Numbered from the stretch's first letter, positions 11,305 through 23,000 are shown. The stretch: DNA of 64,000 nucleotides from Monomorium pharaonis (GCF_013373865.1 NC_050470.1:8974373-9038372); one strand, 5' to 3'. Numbers and translations: made by a program. The notes: generated by a model not told the origin, from the letters alone.

Positions 11305-14300
11305 TATATATATATAAATTTCAAGTTGGGTAAGTTAATATATCTGTAACTAAATTAAGGTATTATAATTGATTAATTTTTAATAAATTTTGAAACAAAT
11401 TTGTTACACAAATAGATCAAACTGTTTCGCGTAACTGATTAAAATTTTAAAACGATTTACCATGCCAAACATAAGCTATAAAGCCTTAAGGCTGAGTTTT
11501 TAACGTAAGAAAGATAAGACAAACATTTAAAAATTGAACATTATGGCTTATAGACAAAAATCCTAACAATAGATTTTCTTAAAAAACTAACATTTGTTAG
11601 AACATATTATTTATATTAAATTTAAACAAAGTTTACAATAATTGCCCGTGCCATTTCTACATAAATAGGTCGTTATTTTGACCCCCACTACAAGTAGTGA
11701 GTGACTCACTCACAGCGTAGCGTCAACGTCGCGCCGATTGCTTTGGCATTTCTTGCACATTATCGTAAAAGTACTTAGTAAACCTGATCGTTTTTCTTCA
11801 GTAGAATCTTCTAAGTTTAATAGTTTATTGCAGCCACAGCATTTCAAATTTTTCGCAAATTTTTTAAGGTTAATAATTCTATTGCTTTGTAATATATCAT
11901 TATTTGTTAAAACCTCTTGTTTTTTTTTTCGAAATGATAACAAAGTAGTCGCACGTTTTCTTTTTTCTTCTCGTTTTCTTGTTGAAAATCGCCCTTTTTT
12001 ATCGCGGTACTGATTAGACATTTTCAAGTATAATAGGTTATAAATACGAAGTTGCAGAGACGCAGCTCGTGAGAGTCGTGAGTTTCCACGCTCAGCGTCT
12101 CACTTCCACTTTCTCTCGTTGCTCTCGTGTAATGCGACGTTGCCAGCTCTTCGTTCACTCTGTGAGATTGTATATGTTATGTGCGTGTGCACACGGTACG
12201 AAGCACCACGCGTGTGTAACCCAATGGTCAAAAGTATATCATTGGCTTGTTCTTTTTCGCTGCACTGGTGCAATAGGTTAGAGTAAGACAAATATATTTT
12301 TTCTCACTTTAACTTATTGGATCAGTGCAGCAGTGCAGCGAAAAAGAACAGGCCACATCTTTCGCCTACTTTGAGTTATTTGCGTTCTCTCTTTTCCGCG
12401 GACCGTCCTTGAGTACGACTGGAGGGTACATAATACCTTAAAAAGTTAGACTAATCACTGGTGTGATTGGTCGAAAAAATAGGTAACTTTTAAATGTGGA
12501 TCGTCAAAGAAATAAAAAAGTTGTAGACTATATAATTTTGCACTTTATTTAAGTATGTGATGAAGTTATAAAATATACTAAATGAAAGAAAAAGTAATAT
12601 TTTAAATATCATTCATTAAAATAAAATGTTATAAAAAATCAATTTTTTTGTACCGATCGCTGGTATCGATGGCTACGTTCAGAAAACACAACCATTGCAC
12701 AACAATTGAGTAATTCGCTAATATAATTGATTTAAATTTAGAGATCTAATAGTAAGGACCAATGGTTACGTTCAGAAAACACAAATAATCAGTGAGCGGT
12801 CAGTGATTATTGGTCCTTACTTAGATCTCTAAATTTAGACCAATTATATTAGCAAATTACTCAACTGTTGTGCAACGGTTGTGTTTTCTGAACGTGGTCA
12901 ATAATCACTGATCGCTCACTAATCACTTGTGTTTTCTGAACAAAATTGATGATTCCGTCATATTGAATCGTCTGAAATAAAAAAATAACTAGTAAAATGT
13001 ATTTTATTTTTCAAACATTAACCAAGCTTTTTCAAAATTTAATTTTTTTTGAAATTTTGGTTTGATTTTTGGCACAAAATTGTTGATTTATTAATATTTT
13101 GTAAACAATATTATAAAAATTATCGGTTAATAGTTAGAGAATATAATACACTTTAGTAATTCACCTTTTGTTTCAAACAATTCAATATGGCGAAATCATT
13201 GACACCAGTGAAAAAATTTATTTTTTGTAACATTTTAATAAATGATTCTAAAAATATTGTTTTTCCTTTCTTTTAGCATATTATATATTTTATTTCTTCA
13301 GCACTTCACTTAAAAATTACCATTTAACAATATTTTTTGCGCTTGATTACACCTGTCTGAGTCCTTAACTAAATTAAGTTAAAGTTAACGACTTTTACAT
13401 AAACAAAAAATTAACTCAATTAAAAATTTCATTAAGATGAACTTAAATTAAAAGTTAACTTTAAAAAACATTATTTATATTAAATTAGCAAGGTATAATT
13501 CATCTAAATTATCAAAACAATTATAATATAGATCATCAAATGTATTTAATATTTTAAAACAAAGTCTAAATAAAATAACACAAAGAAATATTTTTTATAT
13601 TATTAAAATAAAAATAGATAAATTAGGTTTTAAGCAATAAGCTTTATGTTTCTTAGAAATAACTAAAGTTAAAAATTAAATTATTTAAAATTAACTAGGT
13701 TCAAAGTTATTAACTTTTTAACTTCATAAATTTTTAACTTTTTAACAAGTTACTATCTTTTAACTAGCTTCTAACTAATTACTACCCTGTCAAAAATTAA
13801 TATAGTCTTGTAATATTATATTTTTGTAATACCTTCTCACTGTTTGTATGTGTTGAAGTAGAGCCCAGCAGACAGCCCTCGCATTATACAAATCACTTGG
13901 ATTACACACAAAACATTTCCATTTTTCATCAGCTTCAATTTTCTTCCTTACTTGAGCTGCAAAATTTCTCCTTATGCATTTGTAACAGAATGTATTGCTA
14001 CAATATGAGCAACAATATAAATTTCCACCATTGGCACACCATCTACAAAACATATCTGTATCGTCATCACCTGAAAATAGAATAAAATATCATAAAAACA
14101 CATATATTCATAGATACATACTAATAATGATATATGGAGTTACTCTGCCAATCGCTGAATGATTACCAGTACAAATAATGTTCAAGATTATTAAAATAAG
14201 ATTTTAAAAAATTGTTTAATAATAGATCTCTTTCAGAATTTTCATTAGATTAAAATATCATTTATTGAAAATGTAATTATATCAAGCTTCTCTTTGTTTA

Positions 14301-14991
14301 CTGACTGATTCAAATTCTTATTTATTGATTGACTGATCCAGTGACTCCATAATATACAATTATTTACATTACCTTGTTCAAAAGTACCATCTCCATAAAA
14401 CTCACGACAATTTGCACATAATAATGTACGGAGTACAGGATGTTCAAACATGTTGTGAGCTTGAGATGGAGCAGAGCCAATGTGTATATCGCAAGCTGTA
14501 CAGTGAAGTCTACGGAATCGTACAGATGCAATGTCTAAAAAAATAAAATTGGACATTTATCCAATATGTACAATTCTTTTGGCTTTGAGAGAAGTGTATT
14601 GGTTCTCTCTTTAATTCATATCCTGCTTAACAAAGCCTCTAGAGTGCAATTTAAAAAAAACTAAAAATTAAACTACTAGCAACTAATTATAAGCCAAGGC
14701 ATGTATGAATTCTTGTCTAACCATTGCCAAACATGAGCTTGTAGTAATTGTTCTCTTCTTGAGAGACCGGTATGGAGGCCGAGCTAGACGCGCTGGATGC
14801 TTGATCCTGTCCTGGTGTAACTAAAAAAAAAATGAATACATACTAGGTAGATAAATAAAAGGGTTAGAATTCTAAGAAGTCACTTGAAAGTCGCGCGTCA
14901 CTGCTGTTCTCTTGCGAACATCGTGCTCACCGTTTTCCTTCACATCTAGCTCTTCTTTCACCTGTACCTCGAGCATGCTCGAGATATCCAT
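9106..14991 (-). CDS. ADD1: ADD-domain protein (ATRX-type ADD without helicase), 5 coding exons
   Basis: Minus-strand exons: 14991-14931, 14820-14722, 14534-14373, 14070-13833 and 11185-9106, about 879 aa. Start chosen at the first ATG (MDISSMLEVQVKEELD). Exon 3 encodes the GATA-like finger of the ADD domain (LHCTACDIHIG...LCANCREFYGDG). Exon 4 encodes the PHD-like finger (MFCRWCANGGNLYCC...FCYKCIRRNF...WKCFVCNPSDL), close to ATRX. The large last exon is low-complexity: basic KRRGGRRR, an acidic stretch, an 8-residue polyQ, a Q/S/P-rich region, then acidic and Ser-rich tails. There is no SNF2 helicase. In Drosophila, ADD1 is a heterochromatin protein that works with HP1a, and ATRX ADD domains read H3 tails with K9me3 and unmethylated K4. 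A chromatin role is therefore inferred. The 2.6-kb last intron carries mobile-element debris. Confidence 0.85.
11240..11316. repeat. TA/CA microsatellite just upstream of the last ADD1 exon
   Basis: (TA)n, (CA)n, (CATA)n and again (CA)n/(TA)n tracts lie in the intron about 55 bp before the 3' splice site at 11185. The open frame extends through it only because the repeat has no stops. Confidence 0.9.
11710..12027 (-). mobile_element. Transposon-derived ORF fragment, possibly Mutator-like transposase N-terminus
   Basis: A 105-aa minus-strand frame lies wholly within the last ADD1 intron. It starts MKMSNQYRDKKGRFSTRKRE, is very basic, then has paired cysteines: CCGCNKLL ... a TEEKRSGLLSTFTIMCKKCQ segment. 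Arthropod genomes carry many proteins with this layout: an RDKKGRF-type basic start, then CxxC, a 'GL.S.' turn and CxxC. They lead into a Mutator-like transposase domain. Here the frame stops right after the second CxxC, so the catalytic part is missing. The family call is from recall of the pattern, not a search. It could also be a small exapted zinc-binding protein. Confidence 0.4.
12243..12354. repeat. Palindromic hairpin element
   Basis: Left arm from 12243 (tggcttgttctttttcgctg) and right arm ending 12354 are reverse complements over about 35 bp, with a small internal duplication (cagtgcagcagtgcag) in the right arm. It lies in the last ADD1 intron, just beyond the transposase-like fragment. 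Confidence 0.7.
12676..12941. repeat. Interleaved fold-back repeats (A-B-A'-B') with GTTCAGAAAACAC ends
   Basis: Four segments can be seen. A is 12676-12762 and A' is 12809-12894, reverse complements of about 86 bp. B is 12768-12810 and B' is 12899-12941, reverse complements of about 43 bp. A and B both start with CGTTCAGAAAACACAA, and A' and B' both end with its complement. The order A, B, A', B' means the two inverted repeats overlap rather than nest. No ORF. Two related MITE copies that recombined or inserted into each other would explain it. Confidence 0.8.
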
Positions 14992-15574
14992 AATATCTGT
15001 TTGCGACCTCGTTTGCCGATCAGCAGGAACGCAACCTCTCAAATACCGGGTCTACTGCACCGCCATTTTCCTATGGAAAAGTAACTACAGTTTAACCAAC
15101 CATGGTTATGTTCGAAAGCCCATTGCACGCGTGCAAAACAGTTTTAATCCTGTTTGCTACAGTGTAGGTTAACTTTAATCTCAACTTAACTTACTTTCTT
15201 AAAATTAGAAAAAGATATAAAGTAATTAAACAGTTTTTAAAGTTAATTTACATCGAGGGATACAATCGGGCCTTAATTGTAATTGTAAGCAGAGTTGCCT
15301 GGAGTTGCCAGATATGAGAACGAGGTTAGCGAGAAAAACAAGTTGGTGGGAATGTGCACAGAACACTTTTGCATATAAAAGTGTCATTTGCGCATCCCCA
15401 CCATTTGTCTCTTGCGTAAATGCTTTCTTAAAACCTGGCAACTACGAATGTGAGGTTATATGGACCAATCACAATGCAGTGTTTTAAAACAAGATTACAC
15501 TCTTGATTGTAATTGGCCTTAAGTTAAAATTTTATCCATGGAAAAGAAAAAAACATTGTAAAAGCGAAATTTTT

Positions 15575-15939
15575 CCCAGATAGCACAAAATATTATCATA
15601 AATATTTATAAATATTTTGCAATTTATTTTCAAAAAATATTTTTTAAAGATTATATAATTATTTTTCATAAACCATTTAGAAATGATACAAAAATTATTA
15701 TCAACAATATATAGAATATATTTTTAAAATGTACTAAAAATATGGTATATGAACCTACTGAAATACTTTTTATATTTTTTAATAATAATGGTATAAATTT
15801 TTATTTTAAATATTTTTATGAATATTTATCATTTTTTTATACCTAACAAACTCATAAAATATGTACAAAATATTTATCACAAATATTTTTTCTTATAAAT
15901 ATTTTATAAATATTTTATAAATATTTTGTGCTATCTGGG
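15575..15939. repeat. MITE with CCCAGATAGCACAAAATATT inverted ends
   Basis: A 365-bp AT-rich element. The left terminus CCCAGATAGCACAAAATATT and right terminus AATATTTTGTGCTATCTGGG are perfect reverse complements. The interior is full of AAATATTTATAAA-like repeats. The CCCAGA start is shared with the larger element at 16724-17807, so both may be mobilised by the same kind of transposase. No coding capacity. Confidence 0.8.
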
Positions 15940-16723
15940 TTATTTTCTATAAAAAAAGAACAATATTTCTTTGTTGTTTCATATAAACATAATTGACAAA
16001 TAAAATATTAAATTTGATAATTCAAATTATTGTTTTGTCGTCTAAAATAATCTAATTAAAAAAGTTTTTTAAATTTTTAGTTAAAAAAATACAGCATTTT
16101 AAATTAAGAGTCGGTATATATGAGAGGCTGGATATGTCACAGTTATAAATTACAAAATCGATTTTTTTATTAAAAAACATCTAAGCGTTTTATAAAATGC
16201 GGACATATTCTTGAAAATCATAATTAAATATGAAATATTCTACAATCTGATTACGAATTTTAGTCATTTTATAAACTAACGATGAGTGATCTGTGTCAAA
16301 ATTGTCAAATAAAACAATTATTATTGTTGCGTGATATAGGTGTAAGGAGACAAATAAAGAAAGCAAATTAATAAGACAATAAGTACACGATCGTTTCCAC
16401 ACTATACATAGGTATACGATGTTAGAATATTATAAAATTTTTTATTAGGCGCAGCTCATTTCTTTTTTACATCCCATCCACGCATTTGTTCTACAGTGGG
16501 TTTTCGATTTTTTGACGTGTAAGATGATTCGACTGAATGAACCAGCCATAACCTACAATGATGTACGTAAATCTTTATTTGACTAATATTTGGAGATAGC
16601 TTAATTGTTAGCATTTTATAAAATGACTAAAATTCTTAGCCAGATTGTAAAATATTTCATGATTTGATTGAAAATATATGGTTGCACTTTATAAAACAGT
16701 TTAAAAAGATATGTATATATATA

Positions 16724-17807
16724 CCCAGAGAACATTATGACGTCTTAAAGACGTCTAAAAGACGTCTTATATTTCTATAAGACGTCTTATAAAACTATCA
16801 GAAAGACGTCTTTTAGACGTCTTTAAGACGTCTTATGACCCGATTTAAGACGTTTTTAAGACGTCTCAAAGACGTCTAATTTTTTTTATTTATGACGTTT
16901 TTGAGACGTCTTATATAAAAATTATTTTAGACATCCCTGGCGAAAAAATTTCTACAAAATTCTAAAAAACTACAAAAATTTACAAAAGTGTTCCAATTCT
17001 GGCATTTTTTTGTAGTTTTTACAGAAAAATGCTAAATTTGAAACACACTTTTGTAAATTTTTGTAGTTTTTTAGAATTTTGTAGAAAATTTTTCCGCCAA
17101 GGATTCCAAAAGCTAGGTTTATTATTTTTTATTTTTTATTATTTTAAACAAAATACTTTATATTTATATTTCCTTATTTTTATTTTATTATTAAGATAAG
17201 TTTTTTTTATAAATACAAAATTTTATATTATATATTTCAATTTTATTTCATGTTTTTGTGATTGGAAATTACAGAATTTTACAGAGATACTGGATTCAGT
17301 CACATATTTTACAGCAACTTAAGCGCAACACTATTATCGTCCGGTTTATTAATTGTCAAAAACTGTTGTCAGAAAGGTTAATTATTTCCAATAACAGCCT
17401 ACACACGCGATACGTACGAGAGTTAAAAAGTTGTGTTGTATTAACGTATCCACACTCGGCTGCGTTACACAGCAAACTAGGACAAAACGTCCCAACACAC
17501 ACGCGATACGTGCAAGAGTTCAAAAATTGATACGGGATAAGCACGTCGATCGACTTGATCGCATCACACGGCAGATTTGGTTATGTGCGTCATTCGACGT
17601 CTTAAAAACGTCTTTCTCAGACGTCGTAAAGACGTCTAAATGGCGTCTCAAAGAATGTCTTAAAAAAGACGTATTTTAGACGTCTTAAGAGAGACGTCTA
17701 AAATAAGATGATTTTAAGACGTCATAAAGACGTCTTTTGGTAAAGTCTCAAAGACGTCTCTTTTAAGACGTCTTAAAGATGTCTTTTAGACATGCGTGTT
17801 GTCTGGG
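16724..17807. mobile_element. 1.1-kb non-autonomous element with GACGTC-array termini
   Basis: Ends are CCCAGAGAACA (16724) and TGTTGTCTGGG (17807). Flanking TATATATA on both sides fits an 8-bp target duplication but is ambiguous in TA-rich DNA. About 190 bp at each end consist of degenerate 10-12-bp units around the palindrome GACGTC (AGACGTCTTA-like), present dozens of times. The interior has a diverged direct repeat (CACGCGATACGT units near 17403 and 17499) and another palindromic element (16935-17102). No transposase ORF is visible. The GACGTC arrays could be transposase-binding subterminal repeats; that is inference. Confidence 0.75.
16935..17102. repeat. Fold-back MITE nested in the GACGTC element
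   Basis: Arms of about 58 bp: the left begins ccctggcgaaaaaatttcta (16935), and the right ends with the complement, tttttccgccaagg (17102). They match almost perfectly around a short loop. It interrupts the left GACGTC-repeat end of the host element, so it inserted later. Confidence 0.75.
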
Positions 17808-17955
17808 TATATATAGTGTAATTTCGATGGAGGAGTATATGTTTATTTTAAACATACAAAGTTTAAAATCTTCATGTGCAAATACTTATTATCATCATCA
17901 GTCGATTGTAGAAGTCGATCCACTCCACTTTGTAAAAAGGAGATGTTAATTAAAG

Positions 17956-18014
17956 GATCGCGGAAAAGCGACAACAATACAATGATAATTGTATTGTTGT
18001 CTCTTTTCCGCGAT
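17956..18014. repeat. 59-bp hairpin
   Basis: Arms of 27-28 bp (gatcgcggaaaagcgacaac... and its complement ending cttttccgcgat) pair around a 4-base loop, with a 2-3 base mismatch in the middle. It could be a minimal MITE or a strong RNA hairpin if transcribed. Confidence 0.7.
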
Positions 18015-18874
18015 GCTGATTGGTTCTTTCGCTGCGTGTTGCATTACTTCGTGTTGCAAGAGTAACTGTCATTGCAATTGAATTTTGACAGCTATCAAAT
18101 TTGTATAGATGATTATATCTATTATACAATTATCATTGTAATTTATTTCTAAAAAGTAAAAAATATAAAGTTAAAAGCGCGCGCAAAAGTGCGAATCTGA
18201 TGTCTAATATGTAATAAATCTAAAATTTTTTTTGTATGAAATTATTTCACCTGCGTTACTGTCTACATATATATAGTTTAATTGTGAAATTCTGTGTAAC
18301 CAGTAAAAATTTAAGATTACATTGCAATGTTTAATAGATATTAATTATATTTAATTGGTAAAACAGATTTGACATTATAACTTATTTCACAAAGATAAAA
18401 AGGTATTAATCAAGAAGCTTTCATTCCAATCATTTTTTCACAAAGGATTGTATGGCCGCGCCCCATACAATATCAAAAGATTACAAAAACACAGAAACCT
18501 TACATTGAAATATTGTCATATTGCATGGATGTTGCGAAATGTTTCTGCAATGTTACTGTAAGCTTGCGGCAACGCTGAAATGTCCGCCCTGAGAAATATT
18601 ACAATGTAATATTACTACTGTAATGTTACGGTGCAATGTATTTGATGCATCGAAATGCGTTGCTATAAATATGTATAACACTTCAAATTTAGATAAACTT
18701 TGAGAATATATAAAGACAAGAGAGATAAAAAAAAATTCGTTATAATTTATGTAACTTTATAATCTCTTTGCATCCAAAATTCGGATAAAAAACTGTGAAT
18801 TTACGCAATTGCAATGAATTTTTTTCTTATTTTTCTTGAATATATATATATATATTCTCAAAGTTTACCTATTA

Positions 18875-19025
18875 AGGTGCTTTTTCACGCTGACGCTTGA
18901 CGCTCATTTTCAGCGTCAAAAGACATCATGTGATTAAAAATAAAGATACCCATTCGTCATTTTTAGTCGCGTGACGTCTTTTAACGCTGAAAATGAGCGT
19001 CAAGCGTCAGCGTGAAAAGGCACCT
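18875..19025. repeat. Palindromic MITE with TTA target duplication
   Basis: A nearly perfect fold-back of 151 bp. Left end AGGTGCTTTTTCACGCTGAC; right end is the complement, GCGTGAAAAGGCACCT. It is flanked on both sides by TTA (18872-18874 and 19026-19028). A 3-bp TTA duplication is typical of PIF/Harbinger-type elements, so that superfamily is inferred. The arms contain gacgctcattttcagcgtca and its complement. Confidence 0.8.
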
Positions 19026-19255
19026 TTAAAATCTAAAATATATTAGAAGCATAGTAGAAAATGAGAGAATATTATTACATTTTATATAAGAATAAAAACT
19101 TACACAATATTCTATTATCTAAGTATATATATATAGTATTATTTTTATTAAGTAGCATTATTTTAGTTATTGTCAAAAGCAATAATATTAATGAATACAT
19201 ATATATAATATATAATGAATTTCTTAGTATTAATATTTATAGTTGATTAATTGCA

Positions 19256-19365
19256 TTTTTTGAGATTTATAATAGAACAGTAAATTGAATAATTTTTCAA
19301 ATAAAAAAATTAAATTATATATGATAATTGTTCAATTTACTGTTCTATTATAAATCTCAAAAAAA
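19256..19365. repeat. AT-rich palindromic MITE
   Basis: Arms of about 34 bp (ttttttgagatttataatag... and its exact complement ending ctcaaaaaa) flank a 40-bp AT loop. The match is essentially perfect, suggesting a recent insertion. Confidence 0.75.
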
Positions 19366-19695
19366 TTATAATCTTTGGTATAAATATTGCACATAAATCC
19401 AAATATTTAAATCTCACGAAACTATTTTAAAATGTCACAAATGTCTTCTTACACGAAGTTGCACGTATATTGGAACACTTCATGCATATATTTTAATTAA
19501 TATGTATATTTTCGGAATTTTATAATATTTCTGCAGCATTACTAGAACATTTCGGTGTAATATTGATATTGCATGTTTCTGAAGAAAACGTCCTTGGAAT
19601 ATTACATTGCAACTCGTAATATTGTAACGTTGCAGCAATGTTGCTAAAAGCTTCTGTGCTCTGTGGGGCAGTATTATAATATTTCAATGATTTCA

Positions 19696-19697
<2 letters not shown>

Positions 19698-19726
<29 letters not shown>

Positions 19727-19743
19727 CCCCTCTTTCTCTCTCT
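19698..19743. repeat. CT microsatellite
   Basis: A (TC)n tract with one CCCCCTCTTT interruption lies about 300 bp upstream of the TBC1D19 start codon. Such tracts can be GAGA-factor-like sites in insect promoters, but nothing here shows that role. Confidence 0.85.
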
Positions 19744-20048
19744 AATTAATTTAATTAATTTGATCGTAACATAATATTTAAAAAATTAATATTTAAGCAA
19801 TATGTGCATATATTTATAATTTAAGTTAATTTAGTCTTAATACAACTTTTAACTGTATTTAACTTAATTTTATAAGGGATTAATTTAATTTAAAAAATTA
19901 TTTTACCTTGACATTATGCAGACCTAAGGGCCTGCATCCGGCACTGCACGCGTTGCCCTGGAGACCGAGTCTATTTAAAAATGGCGCATGTTTTCGATTT
20001 TGCTTTGGTCCCGCTTGCGGTACAATTCCGCGAGAAATTCCGTGAAAA

Positions 20049-23000
20049 ATGGATGAGAAGATTGTGGAGAGTAACGGCTCGCTCGACAAGACAGCGCGAA
20101 AACTCACCGACGACATACAGAGTATGTCGAATTACAGGGCTCTCTATCACGAGATACAAGTGCGTGCCCGATAACTCTTTACAGAGTCGTCTGTCGAAGG
20201 TAGAGGTATTACAATCTCCCTGATTTCTTTTCGTAGAGACTCGTCGCGTCGCCCACCGTGAACAAAGACGATTTCAAGAACTCGCTGGTCGCGGCGCTCA
20301 AGGATAATGGCCTGGAAACGGAAATTCGAAACACAGTGTTTCACTGGGCGCGATCGCGGGTACTCTCCAAACTTTTCCAATTCTAGAAAATGCAACTCAC
20401 GCCTATATAGGGCGCGTTCCATTTGACGCTCGCGATGCTCGCGAATGTCATTTGTTCTGTCCTTTAAGGCTGCGTTCGGAACATCACCTGAGTGCTCTCA
20501 GGTATCATTCTATCATTGTTGTTCGTTGAATGTGAGACAAGGATCGAATGATACCCAAAAGCGCTCATGTGACGTTTCCGAACGCAGTTTTAACTTTTAT
20601 TGTTTAAAAAAAAAATAGAAAATAAGTTAAACCGAGATTAAAGTTAATATTGGTATAAATAGACCTTGATTCAGAACAATTACTTTTAGTTTTTTCTTTG
20701 CTGCATTTTTCATGATTTTTTTCTTTTAAAATAATGTCACTTTTATTGTCCATTAAAAGTTTTAAGGTATTCAGATTTTTTAATCAATTTTATTTTTCTT
20801 TAAAATTTAGAACACTAAACTGATCTCTCTTCGTAGGGTTCACTACATTCTCCTTCAGTTTCACACATACAGGCAGCTGACCTGAGTTATCTAAAAAAGA
20901 CTCAAATTCAGTGGGAACGACGTATACAGAAATCATTGAACTCAACATGCAACGAATTGAATATTCCATTGGCTCGTATAAGACCCACTGCAGATAGGGA
21001 AGAACTAGCTGAAAAGTGGAATGAATTGAGCACCTATGATATTGGTAAATATTGTAGAAAATCTCACTGGTGTAATGTGTTAGTTTTACTTCGAATTATT
21101 TACTTCAAAATTGATTTTCAGATCTGTCACAGTACCGGCCATTGTATGCACCAAAGGACTTTCTGGATGTATTGTTTTCCATACGTGATCCATCATTTAA
21201 AAAGCAACCGTATGTAATTTTGCAAATTTGTATAGAGACTAGTTTTATTTGAATAAAAATGTATTAAGTTCTCTCTTTCAAAACGTTTCAGAGACGAGTT
21301 AAATTGGGATTTCAGTCACATACAAATTAGTGTAAAAACGTTTGCGCAGTTGGTATGAATCTTTTCTAAATGTTTTTGTAATTTATAATTTATGCAGATA
21401 TATAGATTTCTTTGTGCAGAGGCGTATGTACTCAGAATTGGCACAGGGAATGCCATTATTGGGAGTAAATCCCGACATGCCGGCCATGGAAAATTTCCCA
21501 AATTTGGAAGCTGAACGAACGTACATTGGCGAAAAAGTATTAAACTCTAATCATGCGCCGATTGCTCAAGAATTTCTTAAAAGAGGATCTCCTCGAGCAT
21601 TACGTGGTCGTATTTGGTCACTCGTTCTCGGATCCGTTATCAAAGATAATGTGTGACTAACATTTTACTTTGTTTTGCACATTAAGTTAAGGACTGTTAT
21701 CTTTGATTATCAATATAGATAATTTTCTTTTTTTAGGATATAGAATATTATGAAGAATTGAAAAATATGGTATTGCAATATGACATTGTGGTAGACAAAC
21801 TAATAATAATGGTAAGATTTGTATATTTTTTTAAGTTATATATTTCTCTCTTAAGAAAAAGAAATAAAAAGAAAAATGTTTTGTGTGTCGCTATAAATTG
21901 TGGTAGGATGTACAATTAACGGCAAGAAACGACGATCAATATTTTGTGTTTGAAGACATTTTGTATAAGACAATGTTGTGCTTCTCAAGAGACTCCGAGA
22001 TACTTGCACCAGTCACAACTGACAGAAGTGCCGGAGGTCAAGTGATCCATGCGGTTTTGCAAGGAAAGCCAGCAACGCTGGAAAATACCTTGGTCTTTCC
22101 TCCAAGCGGTGTTATTCCGTTTCATGGTTTTACAATGTATGGTAAGTTGTAAAACAATATAGTTTTTAAATCTGATTAATTAATTATTGATGCTTTTGTG
22201 TCAGCTACGCCATTTTGCTATTTATATGATGATCCTTGCAATATGTATTATACTTTCCGTGCGTTCTACTTGAGATACTGGTTTCGTTTGCACACTGTGT
22301 CGAGCCACGAACAAGGTATAGTCGCCCTCTGCTTACTTTTTGAACGACTACTGCAATGTCATGAACCGTATTTGTGGACTCATTTCAAAAATATACACAT
22401 TCAACCGTGAGTTTATTTCTTTTCCCGTAACGATATTTTTGTGATCCGTTAAAACACGCATACATTTTCAGTATAAAAATAGTTTTCAAATGGCTTATGA
22501 GAGGCTTCAGTGGCCATTTACCACCTGAACAATTATTGTATCTTTGGGATCTAATTCTCGGTTACGACTCTTTGGAAATTATTCCGTTGTTGGCGGTGAC
22601 AATATTGAGTTTTCGAAAAGAAAATTTATTACAAGTTAACACACAGCAGAACGTAGAGGTACGGAAATAATATCACGATTTTAATTGTATGTAATTATGT
22701 AATGTCAGTGCATTAGTGAATGTACAAAGAAGAAATTGAACTAGTAACTGAATAAATAAAAACTTAATATAATTAGATTTTTAAGTAAAAATGATATTTT
22801 AATCAGTATGAAATAGATTTAAAGAAAATTAGATTTAAAAAATCAATTGATTTGATTTTTGAGTGACCTGTATGTATATATTTAGGCTACATTCCAAAAC
22901 GTCCTTTTCGAGGAAAATTTTACTCGAAATATATAGTACACGTAACGTATCCTATATTACATAGAGTAAAATTTTCCTCGGAAAGGACGTTTTGGAATGT

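Larger units (their letters stand above)
18491..19665. mobile_element. Probable composite element with degenerate inverted ends and two younger insertions
   Basis: The left side (about 18491-18660) and right side (about 19520-19665) share, in inverted orientation, words such as cacagaa, ttgcaatgt and taatattac. The right end reads ...gcttctgtgctctgtggggc and the left begins with a related cacagaaaccttacattg. The similarity is diffuse, so the borders are approximate. Within it lie two clean palindromic insertions (18875-19025 and 19256-19365). No coding frame. Confidence 0.4.
15000..20048. other. Gene-free, transposon-rich interval
   Basis: Between the divergent starts of the ADD-domain gene (14991, minus) and TBC1D19 (20049, plus) no frame shows a recognisable family. 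The interval is a mosaic of palindromic and terminal-inverted-repeat elements (15575-15939, 16724-17807, 17956-18014, about 18491-19665 with inner elements) and a CT microsatellite. The first and last few hundred bases are the likely promoter-proximal parts of the two flanking genes. Confidence 0.7.

Noticed and set aside
17258..17679. Two overlapping plus-strand frames inside the GACGTC element
   Set aside because: Run through internal direct repeats with no transposase or other family motif.
16724..17807. CRISPR array or satellite from the regular GACGTC repeats
   Set aside because: Units are 10-12 bp, degenerate, without spacers, and confined to the two ends of an element in a eukaryotic genome.
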